Source: Achatina immaculata (lineage: Eukaryota > Mollusca > Gastropoda > Stylommatophora > Achatinidae). Taken from it: DNA of 64,000 nt. The notes beneath the pieces were generated by a model. The model was not told the origin of the DNA and searched no databases. It saw only the letters and a program-made list of their open reading frames with translations. This document shows positions 10,872 through 22,173 of this stretch, in pieces. The position numbers were made by a program, and so were the translations under genes. The DNA is taken from NCBI GenBank assembly GCA_009760885.1, contig CM019707.1:31437602-31501601 (forward strand), in the 5' to 3' direction. The first letter of the stretch is position 1. Each line of letters starts with the position of its first letter.

Positions 10872-12323
10872 GGAGTAGGTTACGGCGGCATCAGTCCAGG
10901 GGTGGAGCTAAAGAAGCAGGATATGTGCAGTGCTTCTTTAGCAGACCCCACCGCCACTGGGACTAGGGCGGCGATACTAGCCTCGTTAGCTCGGCTAGGC
11001 CTGTTACTGAGGGGGGGGGGGGTGGCCAACGGAGAGGTGTGACAGGGTCTTGACCGACTACGGCATTCCTCGCTCAAGCATGGCAGCCATGTGTCAGTGA
11101 GCAACACATGGGGTCCATTGATCCCCACAGGGACCACGTGGTTTTCGAGGAACTGCGAGCCAACAAATGGCTCAATTCAAATAATCTTACCATCTTCTGG
11201 GTTCTGTTCGTTTTTCAGTTTTTTTAACGAGGGGCCCCACAGCTGTTCTGGGGCCGGAAAGGGGGAGGGGTCCATGGCCCCACGGTACATAATTTGTTTG
11301 CAGTATACTGTTTTACGAGGCTACAGGTAGCAAAGCTGGCTGAGCCAGAGTGACAGCACGATTAGCCGGGGCCAGCAAACTTTGGTGTCTGCCTAGGCTC
11401 TATCCCACCTCATCCTTGGCGTCCCCGCAAAAATGCTTAGCCATGCTAACAAGGAAAGACTCACCTTGTTTCTCCTCCTCCCCTCCCCCAATCCCATGGT
11501 ATCGGAATCTGCCGATATATATTGAGTCCGCTCTACGTCTTCCAAGTAATCTGCCGTGATCTACTCCAAGTCCGACACAAAACTACTTCACACACACACA
11601 CACACACACACATCTCATGTGAGAATTTTTTTAACACTCAAAGTATGGATTCGGATTGGGGGCGGGGGGGGGGAAGCGGGTGGGTCACAAAGCTTGCTTA
11701 AGTTTCCGGAATGAACACTGAAAGAAAGTATAAGCAACCCAGCTGTAAACTGTCACACAATACAACGGCCGCCATTTTTTTCAATGTGCTAGCGCAAAAC
11801 ACAATCGCTTGGATGTCTTTAGTGATTCTGCGGTTAATTTGTATTATAGGAGGACGAGTCAAAAAGTAATCACAAATCAAGGGACGTAACCATGGAAAAA
11901 ACACAAAAATACTCAGGGGGGGAATGAGAAAGTCTTTTCATATATTTTTACGTCCCTTGTTTTGCATTTATTCACCAAGCGTCGTAGAAAGATCTGGCTG
12001 GTTTTCTTCCAGACAAATGCATGCTGCAATGGCTCCACCTCAGCTATTTTCATTCCTCTTTCCTTCTAGTTCTGTGTGACGTCGGAGGTTTTCAGAAGAA
12101 GGTGTATAGGGAGCGTCCAGATTAATCAGCCTCCACCCTGCAACCCAGGGGCGGATAACTCGAGGGCACGTGAGAATTCGGAGGCAGCAGCCCATCTGAT
12201 GCTGGACGTGGATGAGACGAAGCGCAAGTCTAATAATACACAAGCCCTCGCACAAGCGGGTGAGTATATTTGGCTGCGCCAGCCTTGTTATGTTCTTATA
12301 TATCTTATATCCTTCCCGTGCCG

Positions 12324-12585
12324 TTAGACGTCACATAGGGCTCGCAAAGTAGTTCGCCAATTTTTCCTGTCTTCGGTGAGTCTTTCAACCTCATCAAAGG
12401 ACTCCACGCCTGTTAATTTGGCCTCTCTTAATGTCCTCTTCAGGGTTTCACGTGGTCTGCCTCTTTTTCTTCGGCCTGTTGTGTTCCACTTGATAGCTTG
12501 TTTTGGGATTTTCTGATCATTTCTTCTCATCAAGGGACCAACATATGTATGTTACATGTAACAGCATGTGTTATATCAACGCTTT
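12324..12585 (-). mobile_element. LINE 3' end, minus strand (in block X copy 2)
   Basis: Duplicate of the LINE end at 10541-10800, carried by the tandem block. It is not an independent insertion. Confidence 0.75.
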
Positions 12586-12745
12586 GTATTTCATATATTA
12601 TATCAGTGCTCTGTATTTCATGTGTTCTGTCACCATTTTTTCATGTTTCATGTGTTCTGTGAACTCTGTATGTTTCACATAATCTTTCAGCTCTTTATAT
12701 TTCACGTGTTCTGTCAAAGCCGTGTGTTTAACGTGTTCTATCAGC

Positions 12746-12930
12746 GTTGTGTATTTCACATGTCTTGTCAGAGTTGTGTATTTCATGTGTCTTGTCAGAG
12801 TTGTGTATTTCATGTGTCTTGTCAGAGTTGTGTATTTCACATGTCTTGTCAGAGTTGTGTATTTCATGTGTCTTGTCAGAGTTGTGTATTTCATGTGTCT
12901 TGTCAGAGTTGTGTATTTCATGTGTCTTGA
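12746..12930. repeat. 27-bp minisatellite, short version (7 units)
   Basis: Six full units and a truncated seventh of GTTGTGTATTTCATGTGTCT plus TGTCAGA. It is cut by the block X junction. The long version of this array is at 14722-15909. Confidence 0.95.
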
Positions 12931-14721
12931 CTGGGACTAGGGCGGCGATACTAGCCTCGTTAGCTCGGCTAGGCCTGTTACTGAGGGGGGGGGGGGGTGG
13001 CCAACGGAGAGGTGTGACAGGGTCTTGACCGACTACGGCATTCCTCGCTCAAGCATGGCAGCCATGTGTCAGTGAGCAACACATGGGGTCCATTGATCCC
13101 CACAGGGACCACGTGGTTTTCGAGGAACTGCGAGCCAACAAATGGCTCAATTCAAATAATCTTACCATCTTCTGGGTTCTGTTCGTTTTTCAGTTTTTTT
13201 AACGAGGGGCCCCACAGCTGTTCTGGGGCCGGAAAGGGGGAGGGGTCCATGGCCCCACGGTACATAATTTGTTTGCAGTATACTGTTTTACGAGGCTACA
13301 GGTAGCAAAGCTGGCTGAGCCAGAGTGACAGCACGATTAGCCGGGGCCAGCAAACTTTGGTGTCTGCCTAGGCTCTATCCCACCTCATCCTTGGCGTCCC
13401 CGCAAAAATGCTTAGCCATGCTAACAAGGAAAGACTCACCTTGTTTCTCCTCCTCCCCTCCCCCAATCCCATGGTATCGGAATCTGCCGATATATATTGA
13501 GTCCGCTCTACGTCTTCCAAGTAATCTGCCGTGATCTACTCCAAGTCCGACACAAAACTACTTCACACACACACACACACACACACATCTCATGTGAGAA
13601 TTTTTTTAACACTCAAAGTATGGATTCGGATTGGGGGCGGGGGGGGGGGAAGCGGGTGGGTCACAAAGCTTGCTTAAGTTTCCGGAATGAACACTGAAAG
13701 AAAGTATAAGCAACCCAGCTGTAAACTGTCACACAATACAACGGCCGCCATTTTTTTCAATGTGCTAGCGCAAAACACAATCGCTTGGATGTCTTTAGTG
13801 ATTCTGCGGTTAATTTGTATTATAGGAGGACGAGTCAAAAAGTAATCACAAATCAAGGGACGTAACCATGGAAAAAACACAAAAATACTCAGGGGGGGAA
13901 TGAGAAAGTCTTTTCATATATTTTTACGTCCCTTGTTTTGCATTTATTCACCAAGCGTCGTAGAAAGATCTGGCTGGTTTTCTTCCAGACAAATGCATGC
14001 TGCAATGGCTCCACCTCAGCTATTTTCATTCCTCTTTCCTTCTAGTTCTGTGTGACGTCGGAGGTTTTCAGAAGAAGGTGTATAGGGAGCGTCCAGATTA
14101 ATCAGCCTCCACCCTGCAACCCAGGGGCGGATAACTCGAGGGCACGTGAGAATTCGGAGGCAGCAGCCCATCTGATGCTGGACGTGGATGAGACGAAGCG
14201 CAAGTCTAATAATACACAAGCCCTCGCACAAGCGGGTGAGTATATTTGGCTGCGCCAGCCTTGTTATGTTCTTATATATCTTATATCCTTCCCGTGCCGT
14301 TAGACGTCACATAGGGCTCGCAAAGTAGTTCGCCAATTTTTCCTGTCTTCGGTGAGTCTTTCAACCTCATCAAAGGACTCCACGCCTGTTAATTTGGCCT
14401 CTCTTAATGTCCTCTTCAGGGTTTCACGTGGTCTGCCTCTTTTTCTTCGGCCTGTTGTGTTCCACTTGATAGCTTGTTTTGGGATTTTCTGATCATTTCT
14501 TCTCATCAAGGGACCAACATATGTATGTTACATGTAACAGCATGTGTTATATCAACGCTTTGTATTTCATATATTATATCAGTGCTCTGTATTTCATGTG
14601 TTCTGTCACCATTTTTTCATGTTTCATGTGTTCTGTGAACTCTGTATGTTTCACATAATCTTTCAGCTCTTTATATTTCACGTGTTCTGTCAAAGCCGTG
14701 TGTTTAACGTGTTCTATCAGC
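12931..14721. repeat. Tandem block X, copy 3 of 3
   Basis: Third copy, starting 85 bp inside the unit relative to copy 1 and running without a break into the long 27-bp array. Confidence 0.92.
14300..14560 (-). mobile_element. LINE 3' end, minus strand (in block X copy 3)
   Basis: Third duplicate of the LINE end at 10541-10800, with the same GRRKRGRPRETLKRTL tail. Confidence 0.75.
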
Positions 14722-15909
14722 GTTGTGTATTTCACATGTCTTGTCAGAGTTGTGTATTTCATGTGTCTTGTCAGAGTTGTGTATTTCATGTGTCTTGTCA
14801 GAGTTGTGTATTTCACATGTCTTGTCAGAGTTGTGTATTTCATGTGTCTTGTCAGAGTTGTGTATTTCATGTGTCTTGTCAGAGTTGTGTATTTCATGTG
14901 TCTTGTCAGAGTTGTGTATTTCACGTGTCTTGTCAGAGTTGTGTATTTCATGTGTCTTGTCAGAGTTGTGTATTTCACATGTCTTGTCAGAGTTGTGTAT
15001 TTCATGTGTCTTGTCAGAGTTGTGTATTTCATGTGTCTTGTCAGAGTTGTGTATTTCATGTGTCTTGTCAGAGTTGCGTATTTCATGTGTCTTGTCAGAG
15101 TTGCGTATTTCATGTGTCTTGTCAGAGTTGTGTATTTCATGTGTCTTGTCAGAGTTGTGTATTTCATGTGTCTTGTCAGAGTTGTGTATTTCATGTGTCT
15201 TGTCAGAGTTGTGTATTTCATGTGTCTTGTCAGAGTTGTGTATTTCACATGTCTTGTCAGAGTTGTGTATTTCATGTGTCTTGTCAGAGTTGTGTATTTC
15301 ATGTGTCTTGTCAGAGTTGTGTATTTCACATGTCTTGTCAGAGTTGTGTATTTCATGTGTCTTGTCAGAGTTGTGTATTTCACATGTCTTGTCAGAGTTG
15401 TGTATTTCATGTGTCTTGTCAGAGTTGTGTATTTCACATGTCTTGTCAGAGTTGTGTATTTCATGTGTCTTGTCAGAGTTGTGTATTTCATGTGTCTTGT
15501 CAGAGTTGTGTATTTTATGTGTCTTGTCAGAGTTGTGTATTTCATGTGTCTTGTCAGAGTTGTGTATTTCACATGTCTTGTCAGAGTTGTGTATTTCATG
15601 TGTCTTGTCAGAGTTGTGTATTTCATGTGTCTTGTCAGAGTTGTGTATTTCATGTGTCTTGTCAGAGTTGTGTATTTCATGTGTCTTGTCAGAGTTGTGT
15701 ATTTCATGTGTCTTGTCAGAGTTGTGTATTTCACATGTCTTGTCAGAGTTGTGTATTTCATGTGTCTTGTCAGAGTTGTGTATTTCACATGTCTTGTCAG
15801 AGTTGTGTATTTCATGTGTCTTGTCAGAGTTGTGTATTTCACATGTCTTGTCAGAGTTGTGTATTTCATGTGTCTTGTCAGAGTTGCGTATTTCACATGT
15901 CTTGTCAGC
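14722..15909. repeat. 27-bp minisatellite, 44 units in register
   Basis: Forty-four units of exactly 27 bp with no insertion or deletion (first GTTGTG at 14722, unit 44 at 15883). Most variation is at one spot, TTTCATGTG versus TTTCACATG, with rare T/C changes elsewhere. Because 27 is divisible by three and the unit lacks stops in four frames, long open frames of about 430-510 codons appear on both strands (for example a VFHVSCQSC repeat). No start context, non-repeat domain or second exon supports a protein. Confidence 0.97.
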
Positions 15910-16443
15910 GTTGTGTGTTTCACATGTGTGTCGGGGCTATATTCCTCATTTGTCCTGCCACTGCTGTATATTTCGAGTGCTCTGTGAGGGCGCATGTTTC
16001 ACATGTTTTATCAGCGCTCAGTGTTTCACATGTTTTGTGCGATCATTATATTTTAAATGTTCTATCAGTGATAAAAGTCTGATAATGTTCTTTTAGATCT
16101 GTATGTGTCACCACCCTCTGGTTTTAAACATCTTTATATATCGTCATCTTTGTGTTTAATGCATCTATTTTTTAAAAATTCATTAATTGTCTAAAGTTTC
16201 TTTCTTTCTTTTAAATTTCTGTTTTTCTTTCCTCTTTCTCTCAGCCTGATTAAGATTCACTGTTGCATAAATTCACCAACTTTTCATCCGCATCCATCAC
16301 ATTCTTCGTTGCGTTCCGCTGTCCGATTCTCACTTTTTATTTTACTTCGTAAAAGTCCTTTTGACCGCACATATTCAAAATGTAAGGAAAAAAAAAGAAA
16401 CGAAACGAAACAAAATAACGTCAAAAAATATTTTTCTTTGCAG

Positions 16444-16823
16444 AAATCCCTCTTATCTGGATCGCCAAAGACCAGGAGCATTTGACATTCGTGGGCAACG
16501 AAGTGGAGTACTTCAACGGGAGCATCACCATCCGGAAAACCGGAAAGTATCATCTGTACAGTCACGTGACCCTGAGCACAATCGAGAACCCCCTGCCCGC
16601 GGAGGAGAAAATAATCGTCCACTCCCTCATTTGGAAATCCCGTGGGGTTTCTAAAAACCTGCTCTTCGCCCAGGTCACGATAAAACGAAACGAAGTGAAG
16701 AGCACAAACATTGAGGGCTCCTTCGAGCTGAGAGATGGGGACGTTTTAACAGTGTACCTGAGCCACCCGTCGTTTCTGAAGAACGTACGTCCAGCCAATG
16801 TCTTTGGTTTGTTCATGTTGTAA
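16444..16823 (+). CDS. TNF superfamily ligand, terminal exon, copy 1
   Basis: The exon follows a strong acceptor (TTTTTCTTTGCAG, ending 16443). It supplies two bases of a split codon, then 125 residues and stop TAA at 16821. This is most of a TNF homology domain: IPLIWIAK (conserved Trp), GNEVEYFNGSITI, TGKYHLYSHV (the G-x-Y-x-x-Y-S strand), EGSFELRDGDVLTVYL and the closing NVFGLFML. One N-glycosylation sequon (NGS) and no cysteine, so no internal disulfide. Joined to exon 1 at 1489 it gives 299 residues, a normal TNFSF length, with Lys174 at the splice. Known role of the fold: a jelly-roll trimer that binds TNF receptors. Copy 1 differs from the others by one silent change (GAA for GAG in NEVEY). 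Confidence 0.92.
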
Positions 16824-17804
16824 GAAAGACCATGTGGATCTTTGTTCAGGTGAATGCAGGAGATTACTCTCAAGCAGGTTCTAGGAAAAAGCGTACAAGT
16901 GCTGGCTGGGGGAAAGCTGTGAGAAATGTTTGGTTTCTTATTCTGCTTGCAAGAGGATAAAAGAGAATGACGTATTTTGGGACAAATGTAATAGTGAGAT
17001 TTGTTTTTTTGTGGCTGTGAATATTTACCAGTACAAGACGCCCCCCGCGAGAATGTAATGGTTTATTACAGGAAAAAAAAGGTTTTTTTTTCGTTTTTAT
17101 AGTTCACTTAGTGCTGCTTGTAAGAAAATATTTGAATTCATTATTTTATTTTTGAAATGTAAATATATAAATATATAAGGGGGAAAAAAAAAGAGCACAA
17201 AGTGATTACATGTGTGGGAGACAGCATTCGCTGTAAAGAGATATTCTGAGATGGAGATTGGAACATATATTGAGGAGATGCAGAGGTGGCAGTTCTAAGC
17301 CGCCAGCTCAGATAACCCGACAGCACGAGAGAAGCTGTGTACCAGAGATGAACCCAAGAGGCCATTCTGAAAATTGTGAGTGTAGACTGATTTAAACAGC
17401 CCCCCCCCCCAAAAAAAAAAACAAACTTCATCAGTTGTGGGGGCCACTGTTGAGATGTCTTTGTTTGATATTCTTGACCTTGAACATTTGGCGCTTGTGA
17501 GGAACAAACCAGGACTGAACTTGATGAAGAGCATCAAGAATCTCCAGAGTGTATTTCTGGTTAAGTGTAACAGAAGAGGTTGGCCTGGAACGAGGATAAA
17601 AAAAAAAATATATATATATATAACCCCAGAAACGTCAATCATTCATTAAGAAACCGCGAAATCCAACAATCCACAGGGATCCCCACAGATTCATTGAGCC
17701 ATGGCTCTTTGTTTCCGTCCTCTCCTCCTCTCCGCAGAGCATCAGAAGTTTAAAGACCCAAATTGGACGCATATAAGGGAGTACTTCCATTGATGAACTG
17801 AGAT
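16824..17804. other. 3' UTR / downstream flank of TNF terminal exon copy 1
   Basis: No AATAAA was seen close to the stop. It contains AT-rich stretches, a poly-C/poly-A run near 17400-17420 and (TA)n near 17609-17622. The open frames on either strand here are not supported as genes. Confidence 0.55.
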
Positions 17805-19802
17805 GCGTATTTCACATGTCTTGTCAGCGTTGTGTGTTTCACATGTGTGTCGGGGCTATATTCCTCATTTGTCCTGCCACTGCTGTATATTTCGAGTGCT
17901 CTGTGAGGGCGCATGTTTCACATGTTTTATCAGCGCTCAGTGTTTCACATGTTTTGTGCGATCATTATATTTTAAATGTTCTATCAGTGATAAAAGTCTG
18001 ATAATGTTCTTTTAGATCTGTATGTGTCACCACCCTCTGGTTTTAAACATCTTTATATATCGTCATCTTTGTTTTTAATGCATCTATTTTTAAAAAATTC
18101 ATTAATTGTCTAAAGTTTCTTTCTTTCTTTCAAATTTCTGTTTTTCTTTCCTCTTTCTCTCAGCCTGATTAAGATTCACTGTTGCATAAATTCACCAACT
18201 TTTCATCCGCATCCATCACATTCTTCGTTGCGTTCCGCTGTCCGATTCTCACTTTTTATTTTACTTCGTAAAAGTCCTTTTGACCGCACATATTCAAAAT
18301 GTAAGAGAAAAAAAAAGAAACGAAACGAAACAAAATAACGTCAAAAAATATTTTTCTTTGCAGAAATCCCTCTTATCTGGATCGCCAAAGACCAGGAGCA
18401 TTTGACATTCGTGGGCAACGAGGTGGAGTACTTCAACGGGAGCATCACCATCCGGAAAACCGGAAAGTATCATCTGTACAGTCACGTGACCCTGAGCACA
18501 ATCGAGAACCCCCTGCCCGCGGAGGAGAAAATAATCGTCCACTCCCTCATTTGGAAATCCCGTGGGGTTTCTAAAAACCTGCTCTTCGCCCAGGTCACGA
18601 TAAAACGAAACGAAGTGAAGAGCACAAACATTGAGGGCTCCTTCGAGCTGAGAGATGGGGACGTTTTAACAGTGTACCTGAGCCACCCGTCGTTTCTGAA
18701 GAACGTACGTCCAGCCAATGTCTTTGGTTTGTTCATGTTGTAAGAAAGACCATGTGGATCTTTGTTCAGGTGAATGCAGGAGATTACTCTCAAGCAGGTT
18801 CTAGGAAAAAGCGTACAAGTGCTGGCTGGGGGAAAGCTGTGAGAAATGTTTGGTTTCTTATTCTGCTTGCAAGAGGATAAAAGAGAATGACGTATTTTGG
18901 GACAAATGTAATAGTGAGATTTGTTTTTTTGTGGCTGTGAATATTTACCAGTACAAGACGCCCCCCGCGAGAATGTAATGGTTTATTACAGGAAAAAAAA
19001 GGTTTTTTTTTCGTTTTTATAGTTCACTTAGTGCTGCTTGTAAGAAAATATTTGAATTCATTATTTTATTTTTGAAATGTAAATATATAAATATATATAA
19101 GGGGGAAAAAAAAGAGCACAAAGTGATTACATGTGTGGGAGACAGCATTCGCTGTAAAGAGATATTCTGAGATGGAGATTGGAACATATATTGAGGAGAT
19201 GCAGAGGTGGCAGTTCTAAGCCGCCAGCTCAGATAACCCGACAGCACGAGAGAAGCTGTGTACCAGAGATGAACCCAAGAGGCCATTCTGAAAATTGTGA
19301 GTGTAGACTGATTTAAACAGCCCCCCCCCCCAAAAAAAAAAACAAACTTCATCAGTTGTGGGGGCCACTGTTGAGATGTCTTTGTTTGATATTCTTGACC
19401 TTGAACATTTGGCGCTTGTGAGGAACAAACCAGGACTGAACTTGATGAAGAGCATCAAGAATCTCCAGAGTGTATTTCTGGTTAAGTGTAACAGAAGAGG
19501 TTGGCCTGGAACGAGGATAAAAAAAAAAATATATATATATATAACCCCAGAAACGTCAATCATTCATTAAGAAACCGCGAAATCCAACAATCCACAGGGA
19601 TCCCCACAGATTCATTGAGCCATGGCTCTTTGTTTCCGTCCTCTCCTCCTCTCCGCAGAGCATCAGAAGTTTAAAGACCCAAATTGGACGCATATAAGGG
19701 AGTACTTCCATTGATGAACTGAGATGCTGAGTGGTTGTCTGGGTCTTTCCCTTGAGGAGTTTCCAGCCTTCAGCGGAACATAAAATCTTTTGCAGATTTT
19801 TA
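17805..19802. repeat. Tandem TNF-exon unit, copy 2 of 4
   Basis: Nearly identical to copy 1 (exon-to-exon distance 1,920 bp). It extends about 75 bp further right than copy 1, to TTTTGCAGATTTTTAA, where it switches back to the TTTTTAATGCATC site left of the exon (7 bp shared, TTTTTAA). Confidence 0.95.
18364..18743 (+). CDS. TNF superfamily ligand, terminal exon, copy 2
   Basis: Same acceptor, same phase and same 125 residues as copy 1, with stop TAA at 18741. Only silent differences exist among the copies (GAG here; CCC kept in ENPL). It could serve as an alternative last exon for the exon at 945-1489, or be a recent duplicate that is rarely used. It has no membrane anchor of its own upstream. 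Confidence 0.88.
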
Positions 19803-21807
19803 ATGCATCTATTTTTAAAAAATTCATTAATTGTCTAAAGTTTCTTTCTTTCTTTCAAATTTCTGTTTTTCTTTCCTCTTTCTCTCAGCCTGATTAAGAT
19901 TCACTGTTGCATAAATTCACCAACTTTTCATCCGCATCCATCACATTCTTCGTTGCGTTCCGCTGTCCGATTCTCACTTTTTATTTTACTTCGTAAAAGT
20001 CCTTTTGACCGCACATATTCAAAATGTAAGAGAAAAAAAAAGAAACGAAACGAAACAAAATAACGTCAAAAAATATTTTTCTTTGCAGAAATCCCTCTTA
20101 TCTGGATCGCCAAAGACCAGGAGCATTTGACATTCGTGGGCAACGAGGTGGAGTACTTCAACGGGAGCATCACCATCCGGAAAACCGGAAAGTATCATCT
20201 GTACAGTCACGTGACCCTGAGCACAATCGAGAACCCTCTGCCCGCGGAGGAGAAAATAATCGTCCACTCCCTCATTTGGAAATCCCGTGGGGTTTCTAAA
20301 AACCTGCTCTTCGCCCAGGTCACGATAAAACGAAACGAAGTGAAGAGCACAAACATTGAGGGCTCCTTCGAGCTGAGAGATGGGGACGTTTTAACAGTGT
20401 ACCTGAGCCACCCGTCGTTTCTGAAGAACGTACGTCCAGCCAATGTCTTTGGTTTGTTCATGTTGTAAGAAAGACCATGTGGATCTTTGTTCAGGTGAAT
20501 GCAGGAGATTACTCTCAAGCAGGTTCTAGGAAAAAGCGTACAAGTGCTGGCTGGGGGAAAGCTGTGAGAAATGTTTGGTTTCTTATTCTGCTTGCAAGAG
20601 GATAAAAGAGAATGACGTATTTTGGGACAAATGTAATAGTGAGATTTGTTTTTTTGTGGCTGTGAATATTTACCAGTACAAGACGCCCCCCGCGAGAATG
20701 TAATGGTTTATTACAGGAAAAAAAAGGTTTTTTTTTCGTTTTTATAGTTCACTTAGTGCTGCTTGTAAGAAAATATTTGAATTCATTATTTTATTTTTGA
20801 AATGTAAATATAAATATATATAAGGGGGAAAAAAAAGAGCACAAAGTGATTACATGTGTGGGAGACAGCATTCGCTGTAAAGAGATATTCTGAGATGGAG
20901 ATTGGAACATATATTGAGGAGATGCAGAGGTGGCAGTTCTAAGCCGCCAGCTCAGATAACCCGACAGCACGAGAGAAGCTGTGTACCAGAGATGAACCCA
21001 AGAGGCCATTCTGAAAATTGTGAGTGTAGACTGATTTAAACAGCCCCCCCCCCCAAAAAAAAAACAAACTTCATCAGTTGTGGGGGCCACTGTTGAGATG
21101 TCTTTGTTTGATATTCTTGACCTTGAACATTTGGCGCTTGTGAGGAACAAACCAGGACTGAACTTGATGAAGAGCATCAAGAATCTCCAGAGTGTATTTC
21201 TGGTTAAGTGTAACAGAAGAGGTTGGCCTGGAACGAGGATAAAAAAAAAAAATATATATATATATATAACCCCAGAAACGTCAATCATTCATTAAGAAAC
21301 CGCGAAATCCAACAATCCACAGGGATCCCCACAGATTCATTGAGCCATGGCTCTTTGTTTCCGTCCTCTCCTCCTCTCCGCAGAGCATCAGAAGTTTAAA
21401 GACCCAAATTGGACGCATATAAGGGAGTACTTCCATTGATGAACTGAGATGCTGAGTGGTTGTCTGGGTCTTTCCCTTGAGGAGTTTCCAGCCTTCAGCG
21501 GAACATAAAATCTTTTGCAGATTTTTAAAATTCTTTTTTCAGTACATAATTACATATGTTTGAACAGTTTTATTCTTAATGCACTGAAAGAATTACACAA
21601 CTTTAAATTTCTATCTTTGTTTGAATGGTCAAGATAAGAATCAGTCAAACAATTATAGTTTTATTATACAGTGCTCACTGGTTACCTTTACCGAAATCAG
21701 AGTACTCCCTCTCAGGTAAACAGTTGGAGCACATTACTGTTGATGTAAATGACCCAGATTTGACGACCCTAAAGTGTGCTCACCATTACAAGAATAATAT
21801 ATATATG
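19795..21807. repeat. Tandem TNF-exon unit, copy 3 of 4
   Basis: Starts at TTTTTAATGCATC, later than copy 2's start, and extends right to ATATATATGTGG at 21810, where it jumps into the middle of the exon (ATCGCCAAAG). Five bases (TGGAT) are shared at the junction. Confidence 0.94.
20089..20468 (+). CDS. TNF superfamily ligand, terminal exon, copy 3
   Basis: Acceptor TTTTTCTTTGCAG intact, same split-codon phase, same 125 residues, stop TAA at 20466. Differs from copies 1 and 2 by one silent C-to-T (CCT in ENPL), which it shares with copy 4. It is the last copy that can be spliced in phase to exon 1. Confidence 0.88.
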
Positions 21808-22173
21808 TGGATCGCCAAAGACCAGGAGCATTTGACATTCGTGGGCAACGAGGTGGAGTACTTCAACGGGAGCATCACCATCCGGAAAACCGGAAAGTAT
21901 CATCTGTACAGTCACGTGACCCTGAGCACAATCGAGAACCCTCTGCCCGCGGAGGAGAAAATAATCGTCCACTCCCTCATTTGGAAATCCCGTGGGGTTT
22001 CTAAAAACCTGCTCTTCGCCCAGGTCACGATAAAACGAAACGAAGTGAAGAGCACAAACATTGAGGGCTCCTTCGAGCTGAGAGATGGGGACGTTTTAAC
22101 AGTGTACCTGAGCCACCCGTCGTTTCTGAAGAACGTACGTCCAGCCAATGTCTTTGGTTTGTTCATGTTGTAA
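21625..22173 (+). CDS. Chimeric ORF: new N-terminus fused to TNF terminal exon copy 4
   Basis: A duplication junction at about 21808 removed the acceptor and first four codons of the exon and replaced them with 3'-flanking DNA. By chance the frame stays open from ATG 21625 (a TGA precedes it directly) through the exon stop, 182 codons. The new part (residues 1-61) starts with MVKIRISQTIIVLLYSAHWL, weakly like a signal peptide (basic start, short hydrophobic core). The rest, from WIAKDQEH onward, is identical to the other TNF copies. The first strand and Pro-Leu entry of the domain are missing, so folding is doubtful. The upstream part derives from a non-coding repeat-like region that recurs at 23334-23525 without the exon. 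Most likely a non-functional 3' copy or a nascent gene; expression is unknown. Confidence 0.5.
   Translation: MVKIRISQTIIVLLYSAHWLPLPKSEYSLSGKQLEHITVDVNDPDLTTLKCAHHYKNNIYMWIAKDQEHLTFVGNEVEYFNGSITIRKTGKYHLYSHVTLSTIENPLPAEEKIIVHSLIWKSRGVSKNLLFAQVTIKRNEVKSTNIEGSFELRDGDVLTVYLSHPSFLKNVRPANVFGLFML

Larger units (their letters stand above)
10872..12930. repeat. Tandem block X, copy 2 of 3
   Basis: Second copy, extending further right than copy 1: it runs into the 27-bp array and contains seven of its units before the next junction. The period to copy 3 is 1,974 bp (CTGGGACTAG at 10957 and 12931). The junction at 12930/12931 shows essentially no shared bases. Confidence 0.93.
1490..16443 (+). other. 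Large first intron of the TNF ligand gene
   Basis: About 15 kb separate the two TNF coding exons. The interval holds a mariner copy, LINE 3' ends, SINE pieces, minisatellites and a tandem block triplication, all listed separately. I found no convincing further exon, though one short enough to escape reading by eye cannot be excluded. Confidence 0.65.
15887..17804. repeat. Tandem TNF-exon unit, copy 1 of 4
   Basis: Contains the tail of the 27-bp array, the intron end, the terminal TNF exon and 3' flank. Ends at GAACTGAGATG, where copy 2 begins with GCGTATTTCAC (shared bases TGC). Confidence 0.95.

Noticed and set aside
14722..15909. CRISPR-like regular repeat array
   Set aside because: Units are directly adjacent with no unique spacers and the genome is animal. 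The same holds for all other arrays in the window.
14544..16096. Long ORFs (430-512 codons) on both strands over the 27-bp array
   Set aside because: They exist because the unit is a multiple of three and stop-free in several frames. There is no domain, codon bias or splice context.
21531..21672. New acceptors upstream of TNF copy 4 (TTCTTTTTTCAG at 21531-21542; TTATTATACAG near 21671)
   Set aside because: The first is followed by in-frame stops before the ATG. The second would need a phase 2 donor, which exon 1 does not offer, so splicing of exon 1 into copy 4 is unsupported.
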